Source: Rhynchosporium graminicola (Eukaryota; Ascomycota; Leotiomycetes; Helotiales; Ploettnerulaceae). Taken from it: 64,000 nucleotides of DNA. Shown in pieces: positions 62,077 to 64,000 of the stretch. The notes beneath the pieces were generated by a model, which saw only the letters and a program-made list of their open reading frames with translations, searched no databases and was not told where the DNA came from. The DNA is taken from NCBI GenBank assembly GCA_900074885.1, contig FJUW01000046.1, positions 169,408 to 233,407 of the forward strand. Reading direction: 5' to 3'. A program made the position numbers and the translations under genes. How positions within the stretch are numbered: the first letter of the stretch is position 1; each line of letters begins with the position of its first letter.

Positions 62077-62354
62077 TATAATAATATAAGACTTAAAGTA
62101 GTATACGAGTAAAGATAGAATAAGTAGGAAGGCTAAGAGCGATCTTATATAGTCTATTACTAAGGAAATAAGAAGATAAGGAAAAGAAGAGGAGAGATAT
62201 AGAGTACGAAGCCTCTTATATATATATGCCGGTGCTAGTCCGATACTATACCGCGTCAGATACTAGTTATACCGGGATGCCTATAATACCTATGAACTTG
62301 GGCCCTAGTATCTATCCTTCTCCTTATGTGATGTTCAGGTAAGCTGTCGTTATA
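62077..62354 (-). repeat. Gypsy-1 copy 2 5' LTR
   Basis: 278 bp, TATAATAATATAAGAC ... GCTGTCGTTATA. It is adjacent to the leader, whose site CCGGC near 62051 is the empty counterpart of the SRE-A insertion. Confidence 0.85.
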
Positions 62355-62377
62355 TTAATACTAGAGAAGATTATAAT
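62355..62377. other. Short spacer
   Basis: Twenty-three bases between the Gypsy-1 copy 2 LTR and the family-4 LTR. They do not continue the Gypsy-1 fragment seen left of 38366. Confidence 0.5.
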
Positions 62378-62569
62378 TGTCACGGGTAGAATGCAAAGTG
62401 TATAGTATAGACGTTATATTATTTAATAGGAAGAATTAGCTAAAGAGCGGAGAATAATTCTTCCTTAATGGAAAAGAAGAGGATATAGTACTACTACTAC
62501 TAGTGCCTTAGTATTAATAGTCAGCGAGATGCTTAGCGTCGAGTATTATCCTGGGTATAACCCGTAATA
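62378..62569 (+). repeat. Family-4 solo LTR, divergent
   Basis: 192 bp, TGTCACGGGTAGAATGC ... GGGTATAACCCGTAATA, with the same inverted ends as 14273-14487. The flanks ATAAT and ATAAG match in four of five bases, a possible degraded TSD. Confidence 0.65.
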
Positions 62570-62690
62570 ATAAGATATTATATCAGGCTATCTTTAGCTA
62601 GCTTGATCTTCTTATTTAATATACTAATATAAAACTTAAGTTAATATATAAATAAAGATTAAATAAATAGAAAAGCTAATATAAGGGTCA
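62570..62690 (-). mobile_element. Gypsy-1 copy 4 scrap (leader and LTR start)
   Basis: It aligns with 62034-62140: leader (AAGATATTATAT..., CTTGATCTTCTTATTTAATAT) and the first 60 or so bases of the LTR from about 62627, which is the most heavily RIPed of all copies. Similarity ends near 62690. Confidence 0.75.
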
Positions 62691-63330
62691 AGCCCTTAGG
62701 TTATAGTGCTGGTACTACCAGCACGACTCGCTGACTAAGGCTCGGTTAAGCTTTAGTACTACGTACCTTTTCTTACGGCTTCCGGTTAGATTCTTACTCT
62801 CTCCTTATCGAACTTGTTAAATACTATTATAAACCCTTATATATATATTATTTACTTATAATATTAAGTTCGATCAAATAACTAGCTCCTATAGCTTTTA
62901 TATTAGAGTCCGAATGATCGTAGTCGAGGAACGAAGTCTTTGATAAATTATTAATAATAGGATAGTAAAGGTATAGGAGTAATAGAAGCCGAATCGATAT
63001 TAATAATACTTAGAGGAAAGCTCTAGGAACGCGAGGAAAGATAAAGATTCGATAGATTCTGCTATTCTTAAGCCGGAGTACGCCTGATTTATCCTTTAAA
63101 CTTATAAGATAAGAGCAGAAAGGTAGCTGAAAATTTTTTATAGGAGTAGAAAAGTAAGGAGTAGCTTAAGGTATAAACTACTCCCGAATAGATAAGGAAA
63201 GCGGCGATAATTAGTTAGTTACCGCTTACGAATAAGTAAACGATAGAAGCTATTCGATAGCTTAAGTAGAATATATACCTAAAAGATATAAGAAGCGATT
63301 ATCGCTAGCTAGTAGCTACTTAGGAACGCG
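62691..63330. other. Unclassified DNA with a strong palindrome
   Basis: It starts with less RIPed sequence (GGGTCAAGCCCTTAGG), including the palindrome GTGCTGGTACTACCAGCAC at 62706-62724. This may be the end of another transposon. The rest is AT-rich, with no open frame and no match elsewhere in the window. Confidence 0.45.
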
Positions 63331-63364
63331 CGGATAATAAGAACTTTTCGACGATATCTAAGAT

Positions 63365-64000
63365 AAAGGAAAAAGATTTACTTTACCTTAAATAGAAAGG
63401 TAATAGCTACTTAATAATAGCTACTATAAAGATATCGGAAGACGATAGTATAAGTAAGCTATAACGAAGAACTACTCCGGAGGTAGCTATATATACGCTA
63501 GTCTCCGGACTCTGAAGAAGTACTCCGGTAAGCTAGAGACAGAAGATAGAAGACGCTTAAAGTAGATAATATAAAGAGGAGTTATAATAAAAGACTACTC
63601 CGGGGGTAAATAGCTATAAAAGCGCTAGTCTCCGGAGGTTTAAGGAAGGGCTCCGCGATATTAGAAGCGGAAGGAAACACTAGACATTAATAATAGAGCT
63701 ATAATAAGGAACTACTCTAGAGATAGCTACGTATACGTAAGTCTCCGGGGGCTTAAGGAAGAGCTATGTAAAGTTAGAGACAGAAAGAGGTATACTCTAC
63801 CTGAATAGAGAGGCAGCAGTTATATAATAGTAGTTACTATAAAGATACCGGAAGACGATAATATAAAAGGGGCTATAACGAAAGACTACCCCGGGGGTAG
63901 ATAGCTATATAAGCGCTAGCCTCCGGAAGCTTAAGGAAGAGCTCCGCGATATTAGAAGCGGAAGGAAACACTAGATATTAATAATAGGGCTATAATAAGG
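63365..64000. repeat. Tandem repeat array with dimeric higher-order period
   Basis: Units begin near 63457, 63578, 63695, 63869 and 63987 with a GCTATAACGAAAGACTAC-type start, then an AGTCTCCGG element and a CTTAAGGAAGAGCTC-type element. Units 1 and 3 share an AGAGACAGA tail. Units 2 and 4 share CTCCGCGATATTAGAAGCGG (hairpin CCGC/GCGG) and ACACTAGA. Units therefore alternate as A-B-A-B. A linker with CGGAAGACGATA precedes units 1 and 4. The array continues past the window. Confidence 0.8.

Larger units (their letters stand above)
38366..62354 (-). mobile_element. Gypsy-1 copy 2, full length, carrying nested Copia-3 and Gypsy-2
   Basis: LTRs are at 38366-38637 and 62077-62354. Host segments are 38366-41662, 49885-52548 and 60525-62354, about 7.8 kb once the insertions and their TSDs are removed. 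A C-rich tract (PPT complement) follows the left LTR at 38641, so the element is minus-oriented. Flanking 5-mers ATTAT and TTAAT do not match, so its borders may be rearranged. Gag-pol is extensively RIPed; the RT box near 50870-50900 reads YLNN instead of YLDD. Confidence 0.88.

Noticed and set aside
63365..64000. Possible CRISPR-like array
   Set aside because: Units are long, diverged and contiguous, without short identical repeats and unique spacers, and the organism is a fungus; it is a tandem satellite.

Overview
This window is a transposon graveyard from a filamentous ascomycete (Pezizomycotina). The evidence is the composition: CA and TG dinucleotides are strikingly rare, TA is abundant and CpG is retained. 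Nearly every transposon reading frame is broken by TAG/TAA codons where CAG/CAA is expected. This is the footprint of repeat-induced point mutation (RIP) acting on CpA. Short introns with GTAAGT donors and TACTAAC-type branch points support a fungal origin.

Layout. 1-8826: Gypsy-1 copy 1 (minus strand, left end outside the window) with a small gag-type LTR element (SRE-A) nested in its leader. 8827-9031: truncated solo LTR of family 4. 9032-9721: 5' part of a hAT transposase gene (minus). 9714-10914: the only intact host-like gene, three exons, 364 codons (minus), in an un-RIPed island reaching about 11640. 11640-12641: decayed AT-rich DNA and a Copia-1 LTR fragment. 12642-14487: fragment of Gypsy-1 copy 3 (plus) carrying a Gypsy-1 solo LTR and a Gypsy-3 solo LTR, ended by a family-4 LTR. 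14883-31456: Copia-2, whose gag is split by full-length Gypsy-2 (15144-21707) and Gypsy-3 (21843-28592). 31457-37358: Copia-1, the least eroded element. 37359-38365: piece of Gypsy-1. 38366-62354: Gypsy-1 copy 2 (minus), split by Copia-3 (41663-49879, itself carrying SRE-B) and by a minus-strand Gypsy-2 (52549-60519, itself carrying SRE-C). 62355-64000: family-4 LTR, a Gypsy-1 scrap, unclassified DNA and a dimeric tandem repeat running off the window.

Most insertions are proven by LTRs of identical length and by 5-bp target-site duplications (TSDs): GAACT, GAGAG, GTTTC, AAAGT, GTCGA, GTATT, ATTAA, ATATA.

The most interesting signals are these. (1) A spliced gene-like reading frame lies antisense to gag-pol at the 3' end of Gypsy-1 and is conserved in two copies, with an intron at the same place. 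(2) A gag-only LTR element (SRE) shares its LTR 3' part, leader start and termini with Gypsy-1, as if it borrows Gypsy-1's machinery; a shortened 1358-bp form has itself been copied. (3) The island gene resembles a widely expanded fungal family of unknown function, possibly PD-(D/E)XK-like. Its stop overlaps the start of the hAT gene in ATGGTTAA. No tRNA, rRNA or CRISPR was seen.
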